From the NCBI GenBank assembly GCA_014695325.1, contig JACJNZ010000092.1, positions 124,001-188,000 on the forward strand: a stretch of 64,000 nt of DNA, read 5' to 3'. This document shows, one piece after another, positions 46,524-54,405 of the stretch. This stretch comes from Cyanobacteria bacterium FACHB-502 (GTDB lineage: Bacteria > Cyanobacteriota > Cyanobacteriia > Elainellales > Elainellaceae). Under the pieces are notes generated by a model that was not told the DNA's origin, ran no database searches, and saw only the letters and a list, made by a program, of their open reading frames with translations. Every line of letters starts with the position of its first letter. Positions within the stretch are counted from its first letter, which is position 1. A program made the position numbers and the translations under genes.

Positions 46524-47663
46524 ATGCAAGCCAATCAACCATCGATTACAACACCAATGACTGAACTGTTTGGCAATCCCTTTCCCTGGTATGCCAAAAT
46601 GCGTCGTGAAGCGCCCGTGTTCTATGACGCAGAGCAGCAAAGCTGGATGGTATTTCGCTACGAAGATGTGAAACGAATATTTGCAGATTGGCAAACGTTT
46701 TCATCAAAAATCCCCCATCCACCAGAGCAAACCGATTTAACCCAAAGCCTGAACTACACCGACCCGCCCAAACATCAGTCGCTGCGATCGCTTGTTGGCA
46801 AAGTATTTACGGCTCGTCGGGTAGAAGAACTAGCACCGCGTATTACTCAAATTACCCATGAATTGATCGATAAAGTTCAGGGTCAAGAGCGGATAGACTT
46901 CATGCATGACTTGGCAATTCCACTGCCAATCATTGCGATCGCTGAAATCTTGGGTATTCCGATTGAAGATCGCGATGACTTTAAACAATGGTCAGATGGC
47001 ATTGTCGTGTATGATACGAGCGCACTGAAAGCAATGGCTGACTACTTCCGGCATTTGCTAGATCAACGGCGACAGCATCCTGGCAAAGACTTAATCAGTG
47101 ATTTAATTGCCGCTCACGAAACTGGTGAAGCGCTGACGGCTCAAGAACTGGTGGATTTCTGCATGGTGCTGCTAATAGCTGGCAATGAAACCACAACCAA
47201 CTTGCTGGGGAATGCCATTCTTTGCTTTTACGAATATCCAGAAGCCTATGAGCGGTTGAAGCAGGAGCCTCAATTGCTGCCATTAGCGATCGAGGAAGTA
47301 TTGCGCTATCGATCATCAATCCAGGGGATAGAACGGTTTACTAAAGTCGAAACCCAACTGGGAGGACAGACGATTCCGGCAGGACAAATGGTAATCGTTT
47401 GGATGGGGTCAGCCAATCGGGATGAGTCTCAGTTTGATCGCCCTGATGAATTTGTCGTCGATCGTGATCCTAATCCACATTTGGCTTTTGGTAATGGCAT
47501 TCACTTTTGTTTGGGTGCGCCCCTAGCTCGTCTAGAAGGCAAAATCGTGCTGAGTACAATGCTAGAACGCCTGCCCAATCTACGCATGGATCCAAACGCC
47601 ACGCTGGAATTTATTCCCTCAACGGGGGTGCATGGCGTTAAGTCCTTGCCTGTCCTGCTTTAA
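46524..47663 (+). CDS. Cytochrome P450 (cassette B2)
   Basis: 379 residues from ATG 46524, with agga 10 bases upstream; a TTG at 46440 opens the same frame but the extra 28 residues look untranslated. Heme-ligand Cys329 is in FGNGIHFCLGAPLAR; the I-helix has LLIAGNETTTN, and the K-helix ExxR is in EEVLRYRSS. It is a soluble bacterial class I P450, needing ferredoxin and reductase from the host. With a TetR repressor and an efflux-like protein, a role in oxidising and clearing a toxic compound is likely. Confidence 0.94.
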   Translation: MQANQPSITTPMTELFGNPFPWYAKMRREAPVFYDAEQQSWMVFRYEDVKRIFADWQTFSSKIPHPPEQTDLTQSLNYTDPPKHQSLRSLVGKVFTARRVEELAPRITQITHELIDKVQGQERIDFMHDLAIPLPIIAIAEILGIPIEDRDDFKQWSDGIVVYDTSALKAMADYFRHLLDQRRQHPGKDLISDLIAAHETGEALTAQELVDFCMVLLIAGNETTTNLLGNAILCFYEYPEAYERLKQEPQLLPLAIEEVLRYRSSIQGIERFTKVETQLGGQTIPAGQMVIVWMGSANRDESQFDRPDEFVVDRDPNPHLAFGNGIHFCLGAPLARLEGKIVLSTMLERLPNLRMDPNATLEFIPSTGVHGVKSLPVLL

Positions 47664-47869
47664 CCATCAGAGGCTGAGCTATCTGATATATCGTTATCCT
47701 TGGTACAGATAGATGCGATCGCTCGGCAACCAATAAATGGGAGCGAGAACTTCTAAATGCTGCAAACGTTGTTAAGCCAGTAATCTGACAAAACACTCTG
47801 AGCGATTGTCAAAGAGTTACCAAGGCGATCGCTCATTGGATTACGAGTGCAAAGTTTTTGAACGAAGCC

Positions 47870-47934
47870 AGCTAACGGTTCTGGTCAGCGGTTGCTGGCA
47901 CCTTGGCATCCAACTCAAGCGGCTTCGGTTAGTC
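47870..47934 (-). other. attC site of cassette B1
   Basis: On the minus strand R'' GACTAAC (47934-47928), core GTTAGCT (47876-47870), 65 bp, shorter than the others. It lies 66 bp beyond the stop of the HEPN-motif gene. Its last 22 bases before and into the core (47895-47874) equal 20149-20170 of attC A2. R'' has one mismatch to the complement of the core at 49206. Confidence 0.82.
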
Positions 47935-47999
47935 CGCTGCCCCCGAATTGTTATACTGCGGTAATTTCTAAGTAATGACACGAAGATAATTGAATTAGA

Positions 48000-49157
48000 T
48001 CAACGATTTCCCAAGAAAAAGTAGATGTTATCAAGCGTTAGAATCAGCTTTAGAGCAAACTCCTGAGTATATACATCGTCCTGCGCTACCCCGTGTGCAA
48101 CAGAGTGCCTGCTCTCAGGTGCATAACCTGCCTGAACATCAAAATCTCTAAATACATAATCATTCAGGTAATCTAGAAACTTATCTGGAAAACACAAAGA
48201 ACCTAGACTACTAAACTTATTTTTTCCTTGATTTGATATGTATTCTTTTAATTCTCTAAAATTTGGTTTTTTGCCGAAGTCTTGATGATAAGCAACTCTA
48301 ATAATACCTTCCAATTCAGTCGCCAAAGTTTTAACAGCACTAATATAACCATCTTCTGTGTTGGTCAAATAACTGTTAATCCCAGCCTGAATAATTTTTC
48401 TATTTCTAGCGAAAAGAGAATTCTGCCACCAGTTTGATATGAGAGTTGATATTCTTTGCTCATTAAATGAATCTATCAACTCTTGTAATATGGAGGGATA
48501 TTTTCCGCCTTCCTGATAGTAAAGTTGTACTTTTTCCATGCCGTTATTAATGATAGCTACGAAGGGAAACCAGCCATCCTCTACCATTTGCTTAAAATTA
48601 CTGCTGTTCTCTAGAAACAAATATTCGCTAAGGTAAGCAAGCCTCCTATAACACGCCCCCATTTCATTTAAGGTTGAACGACCATTGAGATTTCCACTCA
48701 AATCAAAAAACAGACCAAAATGCCAGTTTTCGCGGAACAGCCAGACAATCCTGTCTCCGTCTTCTGGATTCAAATCAATTACAATATCTTGAAAGAAAAC
48801 CGCAATTATATCCGCCAAATTGTTCTTAAAAACGGCTCGATATGGCTCAATAGGAGTCTTAGAAATTGCTGTCACACCAAAAGGAAATTTTTGGTAGACA
48901 TAAGCTTTGTTATTAGGTTTAATAAGTACCAAAAGTGAGTTAAGAAATGAACCAGGATCTGTCCCAAGAATTGGAGACAGAAGTTGCGTTGCAAAGAGAG
49001 GAAAGTGTTCATCTAAAGAAGAAGTGAACATTTTCTGAATTACTTTTCCTTCTTTTCCTGGCAAGATTGTTTCAGCAGCAAGTCCAGCTAACTGAAAATC
49101 ATCGATAATCTTAGGCTCATAAACTTCTTGCACCTGCACAACTTTATCTTCTGCCAT
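48000..49157 (-). CDS. HEPN-motif protein (cassette B1)
   Basis: 385 residues, no full-length family that I recognise. The last 90 residues carry SRHSVAHGVA, an R-x4-H motif of the HEPN superfamily (metal-free RNases found in toxins, Abi and Apea-like defence proteins), on a helix following FLDYLNDYVFRDFD. The first 250 residues resemble the Apea-like N-terminal scaffold in size and in being mixed alpha/beta, but this is weak. It is AT-rich, unlike its neighbours. As the sole gene of cassette B1 it may be a phage-defence RNase. The R and His are intact. Confidence 0.6.
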   Translation of the reverse strand: MAEDKVVQVQEVYEPKIIDDFQLAGLAAETILPGKEGKVIQKMFTSSLDEHFPLFATQLLSPILGTDPGSFLNSLLVLIKPNNKAYVYQKFPFGVTAISKTPIEPYRAVFKNNLADIIAVFFQDIVIDLNPEDGDRIVWLFRENWHFGLFFDLSGNLNGRSTLNEMGACYRRLAYLSEYLFLENSSNFKQMVEDGWFPFVAIINNGMEKVQLYYQEGGKYPSILQELIDSFNEQRISTLISNWWQNSLFARNRKIIQAGINSYLTNTEDGYISAVKTLATELEGIIRVAYHQDFGKKPNFRELKEYISNQGKNKFSSLGSLCFPDKFLDYLNDYVFRDFDVQAGYAPESRHSVAHGVAQDDVYTQEFALKLILTLDNIYFFLGNR

Positions 49158-49205
49158 AGTGACCTTCGTTTGCTGTATCCCTAAATAAATTCTTGGGAAA
49201 CTAGA

Positions 49206-49500
49206 GTCTAACAGATCACCTTCAGGTAACTGCTCACACCAAGAACTCAGCAGTATAACTATTATTTAGGCTGAACTCGTTCGGGCTATCTACCCTGTAG
49301 AGGCAATTAGGCTGAGTGAATTCTGTCTAATCGCTCCAATTGGACATTAGCTCGACATAGTTTCCGCATAATCCCCCTGATTTCAGCCATTAGCCCGAAT
49401 CCTGAGAGCGTTTCTTCGGTCTGTTTTGCCTTTTATTCTGCCTAAGATTCTAAAAACGCAATTAGCCTGAATCAAGGGTATTTCGATCGAATTACAGCCT
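49206..49500 (-). promoter_or_regulatory. attI-like leader of array B: dyads at about 40-bp spacing plus core site
   Basis: AGGCTGAAC..GTTCGGGCT starts at 49268, AGGCTGAGT..ATTCTGTCT at 49309, AGCTCGACA..GTTTCCGCAT at 49349, AGCCCGAAT at 49392, ATTCTGCCT at 49435 and AGCCTGAAT at 49464. The first three are 41 and 40 bp apart; the later ones are more decayed. The motif is the same as in the leader of array A. The core site GTTAGAC on the minus strand is at 49212-49206. Confidence 0.62.
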
Positions 49501-49526
49501 AGACCAAAGCTATTTCTGATCAATCA

Positions 49527-49560
49527 CGATTACCCCGAAGGGGAACTGCTTCGCATCGCC
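49527..49560 (-). repeat. Dispersed repeat 2, copy at the array B leader
   Basis: GATTACCCCGAAGGGG followed by AACTGCTTCGCATCG. It lies at the outer end of the dyad array, as copy 1 does in array A. Confidence 0.78.
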
Positions 49561-49855
49561 CCAAACATTAGTATTGCGATCGAAGAAAAACTCTGATAGC
49601 TTGAACGAGTGGCTCCTTCCATTGCAACAAGTGAGTCACTAACCCTTCCTAGAGATGGACTGAGGGAGTCGATCGACTCACACTCACAAAGAGTATCGAT
49701 CGCTGACTAAGAGTGTTTGCACCACTCAAAGCCAGCTAACCTCCCGGACTGGTACGAGCAGTCTGAAAGGCTAGAACGATTATAAGTTCTGGCTTGTCAG
49801 TCTTGTTTAACAGTATTCAGCTCTTATCTCTAGGGTTCTTATACCCTCGGAGATC

Positions 49856-50161
49856 TTGAATATGACTTACCCTACCGAACCGCAATCTGCGATCGGTCAA
49901 ACCTTGCGCGACCGATGCGATCGAGAAGCGGTCAAACTTGCGCTGATCGGCAAGCCTGCGGGCGTGGATCAGTGTGTGATTGAGCTAGAGCGCAGAGGCT
50001 TTTGTGACAGCTACGCCTGGAGTCCACCGATTCCTGTACCTGAGAATGCCGTGATCCAAAGCAGTTCTCCTCAGGGAGGAATTATTCAGTTCCACAAAGG
50101 TGAAGTGATCCGGCTCTACAAGCGCTGGTATCCCATCACCATCCAGACTATTCCCCTGTAG
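49856..50161 (+). CDS. Unknown 101-residue protein, copy 2
   Basis: Not recognised. Near-identical to the protein at 37123-37428 over residues 1-65 and in the GEVIRLYKRWY segment; it differs at VIQSSSPQGGIIQFHK in place of the other copy's MPNSASLGAIVQVRS. Its leader, with an AGGGTTCTTATACCCT hairpin before the ATG, is also shared. Two diverged but intact copies argue for a real gene. Confidence 0.65.
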   Translation: MNMTYPTEPQSAIGQTLRDRCDREAVKLALIGKPAGVDQCVIELERRGFCDSYAWSPPIPVPENAVIQSSSPQGGIIQFHKGEVIRLYKRWYPITIQTIPL

Positions 50162-50220
50162 GAGCGATCGCTGCCGAATTACGGGATAACTACATCCCTG
50201 CCAAGAAACCTCCTCAACCC

Positions 50221-50258
50221 TCAAAGTCCCCCAGAATTGGGGGATTTAGGGGGCTGTC
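50221..50258 (-). repeat. Dispersed repeat 1, copy at IR-R
   Basis: CTCAAAGTCCCCC, then AATTGGGGGATTTAGGGGG. It is the mirror partner of 37067-37104 and part of the inverted repeat. Confidence 0.85.
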
Positions 50259-50307
50259 CAGCGTTGTCACGCGCAACCCTTCGTCCTCCAATTTTGCTTC
50301 GATCGCC

Positions 50308-51528
50308 CTATTCCTTCGGTAGCTCATACTGCCCAACAATGCGCTTTGCATATTCCGGCACATGAGCCTCTAACTTTTCGGGATGGTTGCGCTTGGTGTA
50401 CAGATAGTTGCGCGTGAAATGAGAATCGATCGAAAAACGCGCATATTCCAGCCCTTTGGGACCAATTTTTTCGATCACCACGCCCATCAGTTTTGCTGCC
50501 CACATTGGCAGGGTTACGCCTTTGTCATAAGCCGGAATGCTTTGCTGCACGGCATTTTTTCGATCGCCCTGCGACATTACAGGCTGCGTGTCAAGCTGAT
50601 CCATCACCAGATCCAGCATTTCCTGACCGCAATCGTTTCGCACCACAATCCACTGCCAGCCAAACGGCGCGCCCATATAGCCCACCACCAGATCCGCCAG
50701 CGAATTCACATAGTCAAAGCAGCTCATGCAGGACGGCGCGAACACATCCTTCAGCTGGTTGGTTTTGAGTCCAAAGAACGGTACTTTCTCGATCGACCCG
50801 TCCTCGTGCTTAAAATGCACCCGAAAATCCTGCATGAATTCGTAATGCACCACCGTTTCGGGCGATCGGCTGGTGGTATCGAGAAATTTTTGCAGTCCGG
50901 CGCGGGTCACATTGTCCACACAGGGCGTTCCCAGCACATAGAGCTTTTCTAAACCAAGCTCCTTTTCTACAGCGCGAAGTGCCTGAATCTGACAGCCCAC
51001 GCCAATGACTAACAGCCGCTTCATGCCCGACTGCTGCACCTGCTCCAGCACCGACAGGTTGGGCGACAGGGTTGGCTTATTTACTCTCGCTGCCAAGATC
51101 TCTTCTGGCGTGCGGGCAATCACAGGCTGCGGCTGAAACCGATCGTCCTTCGTATTCTGGACGCACACCACGCCTTCCACCATGCCCCGATTCAGCATCT
51201 CAATCGCGATCGAACTCACGATGCCCGTCCACTGCGCTCCGTCGATCGGCTGCTGTTTGCGGGCTGCCATCATGTCCTGCCGCACGCCAAAATACCAGTC
51301 GTCCTGATCGTCCAGATTGCGCGATCGCCCGTGGGTTTGCGCTTCTAACTCTGGAATCTGCTGATTAATAAAGGCGCAGGCTTCTTTAACGTAGTGAATA
51401 TAGTAGGTATCACACAACCCGCATTCGCTGCACAGTTCTTTTGCCGGACGGCGGCTACCGGGCTTCAGTGCCTTCGCTTTTTGATGCTTGTTTTGATGCT
51501 GGGGGGAATCAGGAGTAATAGCAGTCAT
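50308..51528 (-). CDS. bciB: Divinyl chlorophyllide a 8-vinyl-reductase, ferredoxin type
   Basis: 406 residues from ATG 51528. It belongs to the F420 hydrogenase beta-subunit family: iron-sulfur cysteines in LCSECGLCDTYY, then VGCQIQALRAVEKELGLEKLYVLGTPCVDN and APSCMSCFDYVN, and a flavin-binding region (VVGYMGAPFGWQW). This matches cyanobacterial BciB (Synechocystis slr1923 type). The enzyme reduces the C8 vinyl group of divinyl chlorophyllide with ferredoxin electrons, at the membrane. A related clade, 7-hydroxymethyl chlorophyll reductase, is the alternative, but it is chiefly a plant enzyme. Confidence 0.87.
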   Translation of the reverse strand: MTAITPDSPQHQNKHQKAKALKPGSRRPAKELCSECGLCDTYYIHYVKEACAFINQQIPELEAQTHGRSRNLDDQDDWYFGVRQDMMAARKQQPIDGAQWTGIVSSIAIEMLNRGMVEGVVCVQNTKDDRFQPQPVIARTPEEILAARVNKPTLSPNLSVLEQVQQSGMKRLLVIGVGCQIQALRAVEKELGLEKLYVLGTPCVDNVTRAGLQKFLDTTSRSPETVVHYEFMQDFRVHFKHEDGSIEKVPFFGLKTNQLKDVFAPSCMSCFDYVNSLADLVVGYMGAPFGWQWIVVRNDCGQEMLDLVMDQLDTQPVMSQGDRKNAVQQSIPAYDKGVTLPMWAAKLMGVVIEKIGPKGLEYARFSIDSHFTRNYLYTKRNHPEKLEAHVPEYAKRIVGQYELPKE

Positions 51529-51741
51529 TGAAAGAAATTTATTAACATGAGCGTCTCTCAATCACAATACCGTAGAGACTGTTCACCGTGGCGCACCTGA
51601 GACAAAATTAAGCGTTTGAGACTGCTCCGGCAGGCTTTCCTCCTTCCTGGTATCTTGGAATTAAAAGCAAATTTAAGCAGATAGTCTTTATTCTTTTGCC
51701 GATCGTTCAATCAATAAAGAGAAACACTGATATCCATCGAT

Positions 51742-52257
51742 ATGAACTACGTTATTGCTGTTCTTGCCGATCGCATTCAAGCCGAAGCCGCCTACTCTCA
51801 GCTTGAGAAAGAAGGCATTCCGCAAAACCAGATGAGCATCTTAGGTCGAGGCTATAAAACTGCTGATGAGTTTGGCTTTATCGATCCCAAACAGCCTGCC
51901 CGCAAACAGGCTCGCTTGATGTCCTTTTGGCTGGTTCCCTTTGGTTTTATTGGCGGAATCGCCTTTAACCTGGCAACAAACTATGAAGTCATCCCCGAAA
52001 TTGGACTTTTCGGAAACCGCATTCTCGGTGGCATTCTGGGGGCGATCGGCGGCGCAATGGGCAGCTTTTTTGTGGGCGGGCTCACAGGCGCATCTATTGG
52101 CAGTGGAGATGCCCTTCCCTACCGCAATCGTCTTAAAGAAGGCAAATACATTGTTGCAGTCAACGGCGCGCCCAACATCACCAACAAAGCCTCCAGCATC
52201 CTGAAACAATTCGAGCCCGAAAGCCTCCAGGGCTACGTTGACCCCAATATCAATTAA
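51742..52257 (+). CDS. General-stress-type membrane protein
   Basis: 171 residues. The N-terminal 35 residues (YVIAVLADRIQAEAAYSQLEKEGIPQNQMSILG) resemble the YflT/general stress protein 17M fold, a ferredoxin-like domain. A Gly-rich pair of membrane helices follows (about 60-115; ILGGILGAIGGAMGSFFVGGLTGASIG), then KEGKYIVAVNGAPNI. Cyanobacterial proteins of this kind are annotated as stress- or low-temperature-induced. No enzymatic residues are seen. Stands alone. Confidence 0.72.
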   Translation: MNYVIAVLADRIQAEAAYSQLEKEGIPQNQMSILGRGYKTADEFGFIDPKQPARKQARLMSFWLVPFGFIGGIAFNLATNYEVIPEIGLFGNRILGGILGAIGGAMGSFFVGGLTGASIGSGDALPYRNRLKEGKYIVAVNGAPNITNKASSILKQFEPESLQGYVDPNIN

Positions 52258-52362
52258 TCCCTTGATCCATCAAGCTCTGAGGTTAATGCGTTCGCTGCGC
52301 TAACCTAGTCCTACGAACGAACCACCCCTCATTTCCCCATCCACCCATCCACTCCCTTTCCC

Positions 52363-53106
52363 ATGACTCTTCCCAAAACGCTCGAAGAAGCGATCGAACA
52401 GGCAAAAGTCTCGACCCAGGCAGCGATCAATGATAGCTACAAGCGGCTTCAGGTCGAAATCGTCTTTCCCGAACTCAAAACGATGCCGGTCGCCGCTCAG
52501 TTTCTAGAACCATTTGAGCCTCTGGGAAGCAAGCTGCGGGTGTATTTCACCGATGCAGGGGCTGCGGCTCTTGCCCGACGCGACTGGGGCGAAAAACCGT
52601 TTGCCATTCGCGGCTTGAGCGATCTTAAAGCAGAAATTCAGCCGGACGAAGAACTGCTGCTGTTTGTCGAGCCGTCTTCGGTGGAAGTCAACGAGGTGGA
52701 GCAGATTTGTCAGCAGGCAGGCGATCGGGCAGTGATCTTGCTCAATCCCAAAATGGAGGACATTGTGACGATCGGGATTGGCTACGCCGGAAGGCAGCTT
52801 CGAGAGCGATTCTTGAAGCAGTTTGATACCGCTTACTACCTTCAGCCGATTCCAGGAGCAGCAATTCTGCGAGCATATCCCTCCTCCTGGCAGGTCTGGG
52901 TGGAAAAAGGCGAGGATGACTATGAGCTAGCCGGAGAATTTTCTCAAAAGCCAAATAGCGAAATGCTGGAAGGGCTTTTGATGGGTTCTTCTGCGCCTGA
53001 TTCACAGGAAAATGTCTCTGAGCAAACAGCTACCTCATCTCGATCGCCCCAGCGGAAAGGCATTTTGTCCTCGCTTCAGCAATTTCTGCGGGCATTAAGC
53101 CAGTAG
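52363..53106 (+). CDS. DUF1995 protein (LPA3-like)
   Basis: 247 residues. TLPKTLEEAIEQAKVSTQAAI, YKRLQVEIVFPELKTMPVAAQFL and IVTIGIGYAGRQLRERFLKQFDTAYYL follow the DUF1995 pattern. The plant relative LPA3 helps assemble photosystem II (family knowledge), and cyanobacterial copies are widespread in phototrophs. The last 40 residues are a Ser-rich linker plus a short helix. It starts about 105 bp behind the stress protein gene. Confidence 0.85.
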   Translation: MTLPKTLEEAIEQAKVSTQAAINDSYKRLQVEIVFPELKTMPVAAQFLEPFEPLGSKLRVYFTDAGAAALARRDWGEKPFAIRGLSDLKAEIQPDEELLLFVEPSSVEVNEVEQICQQAGDRAVILLNPKMEDIVTIGIGYAGRQLRERFLKQFDTAYYLQPIPGAAILRAYPSSWQVWVEKGEDDYELAGEFSQKPNSEMLEGLLMGSSAPDSQENVSEQTATSSRSPQRKGILSSLQQFLRALSQ

Positions 53107-53348
53107 GAGGACGCTGTGTCAGAAGCAAAATTTGTAATTTATTTAACATAGCTTTAAAGGACAAGCGATCAAAAGCGCAGGTTGTTGGGCACAATTAGAA
53201 TAAGGACTTAATGTTGAGAAGTGTAAAGGCTGAAATGTAAAGGCAGGCTTTTTGCTGACCGATGTTGTTATGCTGCTTTAGTCAGGTTGTCTGTCTTTAT
53301 AAATGTGATTTGCCTGAATGTGATTTGTTGAGCGTCTTAAGAGGATAA

Positions 53349-54110
53349 ATGCCCGTGTCTAGCAGTCGTCGAATTTTCGTGGGCGATGTTCATGGTCACT
53401 ACGATGCCCTGATGCGACTTCTAGAAACGATTGCGCCTAATTCTGATGATCAAATTTACTTTGTAGGAGATTTGATCGATCGCGGACCTAAAAGTGCTCA
53501 GGTTATTGAGTTTGTGCGATCGCAGGGCTATGGCTGCGTGATGGGAAACCATGAACAAATGCTGCTGGAGGCGTTTCCCGATAGCAAAGTGTCTCAGCAC
53601 CTCCTGCAAGCGTGGCTCCACAGCGGCGGCTATACAACCGTTGCCAGCTATGCGACTCCTGAATCCCTGCTGGAAAATCTTGTCTGGTTGCGAAGCCTGC
53701 CGCCCTATCTAGACCTGGGCGATCTCTGGCTCGTTCATGCGGGTGTACATCCCCATTTGCCGATTCAAGCGCAGACTTCCCACGAGTTTTGCTGGATTCG
53801 TGAAGAGTTTCACAGCACACCAAAACCCTATTTTGACGACAAGCTGATTATTACTGGACATACCATCACCTTCACGCTGCCTGGTGTGCCCGCGGGGGCA
53901 GTTGCCAGAGGAAAGGGATGGCTCAACATTGATACCGGCGCATATCACCCCAAAAGTGGCTGGCTGACTGCTGTAGATATGACCCATCAGCAGGTTTATC
54001 AGGTCAACGTGTTCCAGCAAGCTAGCCGATCGCTCCCGCTGGCAGAAGCTGTGGTTGAGATTGAACCTAGCCAGATGCATCTGCGTCGCCAGCTTATTCA
54101 AACGCTTTAA
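53349..54110 (+). CDS. PPP-family serine/threonine phosphatase-like protein
   Basis: 253 residues. All metal motifs of the PPP fold are present: GDVHGHYDAL (GDxHG), VGDLIDRGPKS (GDxxDRG), GNHEQML (GNHE), and His residues in WLVHAGVHP and TGHT. It binds two divalent metals and dephosphorylates protein or diadenosine tetraphosphate. It is nearest to the bacterial PrpA/ApaH-like group. Stands alone. Confidence 0.88.
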   Translation: MPVSSSRRIFVGDVHGHYDALMRLLETIAPNSDDQIYFVGDLIDRGPKSAQVIEFVRSQGYGCVMGNHEQMLLEAFPDSKVSQHLLQAWLHSGGYTTVASYATPESLLENLVWLRSLPPYLDLGDLWLVHAGVHPHLPIQAQTSHEFCWIREEFHSTPKPYFDDKLIITGHTITFTLPGVPAGAVARGKGWLNIDTGAYHPKSGWLTAVDMTHQQVYQVNVFQQASRSLPLAEAVVEIEPSQMHLRRQLIQTL

Positions 54111-54225
54111 TTTAGAAATGGGGCGATCGGCAACCGGTCTATATCGAAGCCCTCGTCCTAAATGCCTCTTATACGACGGACTACTGTGTATCGTTCAGTC
54201 GATGGAGTCACTGTTCTAGGCTTTG

Positions 54226-54306
54226 CAGCCCCCTAAATGCCCCAATGTTGGGAGACTCCGCAACAAAGAGAAGTCTTAGTTCCCCCCAAGTTAGGGGGGT
54301 GGGGCA
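54226..54306 (+). repeat. Dispersed repeat 1, long form
   Basis: CCCCCTAAATGCCCC and, 60 bp on, CCCCCCAAGTTAGGGGGG, the same two-part layout as at 22861 and 27741. It fills most of the 300-bp gap between the phosphatase and GDSL genes. Confidence 0.8.
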
Positions 54307-54405
54307 GAATAGGGCAGTTTCTACATCATCTACATCACATCATCTAGATCAATATCTAGAGCAATGGATGGATCGGTGTACACAGTAGCCGAAGAGAGAT
54401 TCGGT

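Larger units (their letters stand above)
44161..49500 (-). mobile_element. Integron array B: leader plus three cassettes
   Basis: Read on the minus strand: dispersed repeat 2 (49560-49527), dyad-rich leader (49500-49268), core GTTAGAC (49212-49206), cassette B1 (49211-47876), B2 (47875-44823), B3 (44822-44167). Each ends in an attC whose R'' complements the cassette's own first bases: exact for B3, one mismatch for B1 and B2. No integrase remains beside it. The layout repeats that of array A, including the same repeat and the same kind of leader, so it is a second platform of the same integron type that has lost its integrase. Confidence 0.85.
49595..50258 (-). repeat. Inverted repeat, right arm (IR-R)
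   Basis: Reverse-complement match of 37067-37690, including the second copy of the 101-residue gene and a copy of dispersed repeat 1. Together the arms enclose about 12 kb. Confidence 0.85.
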
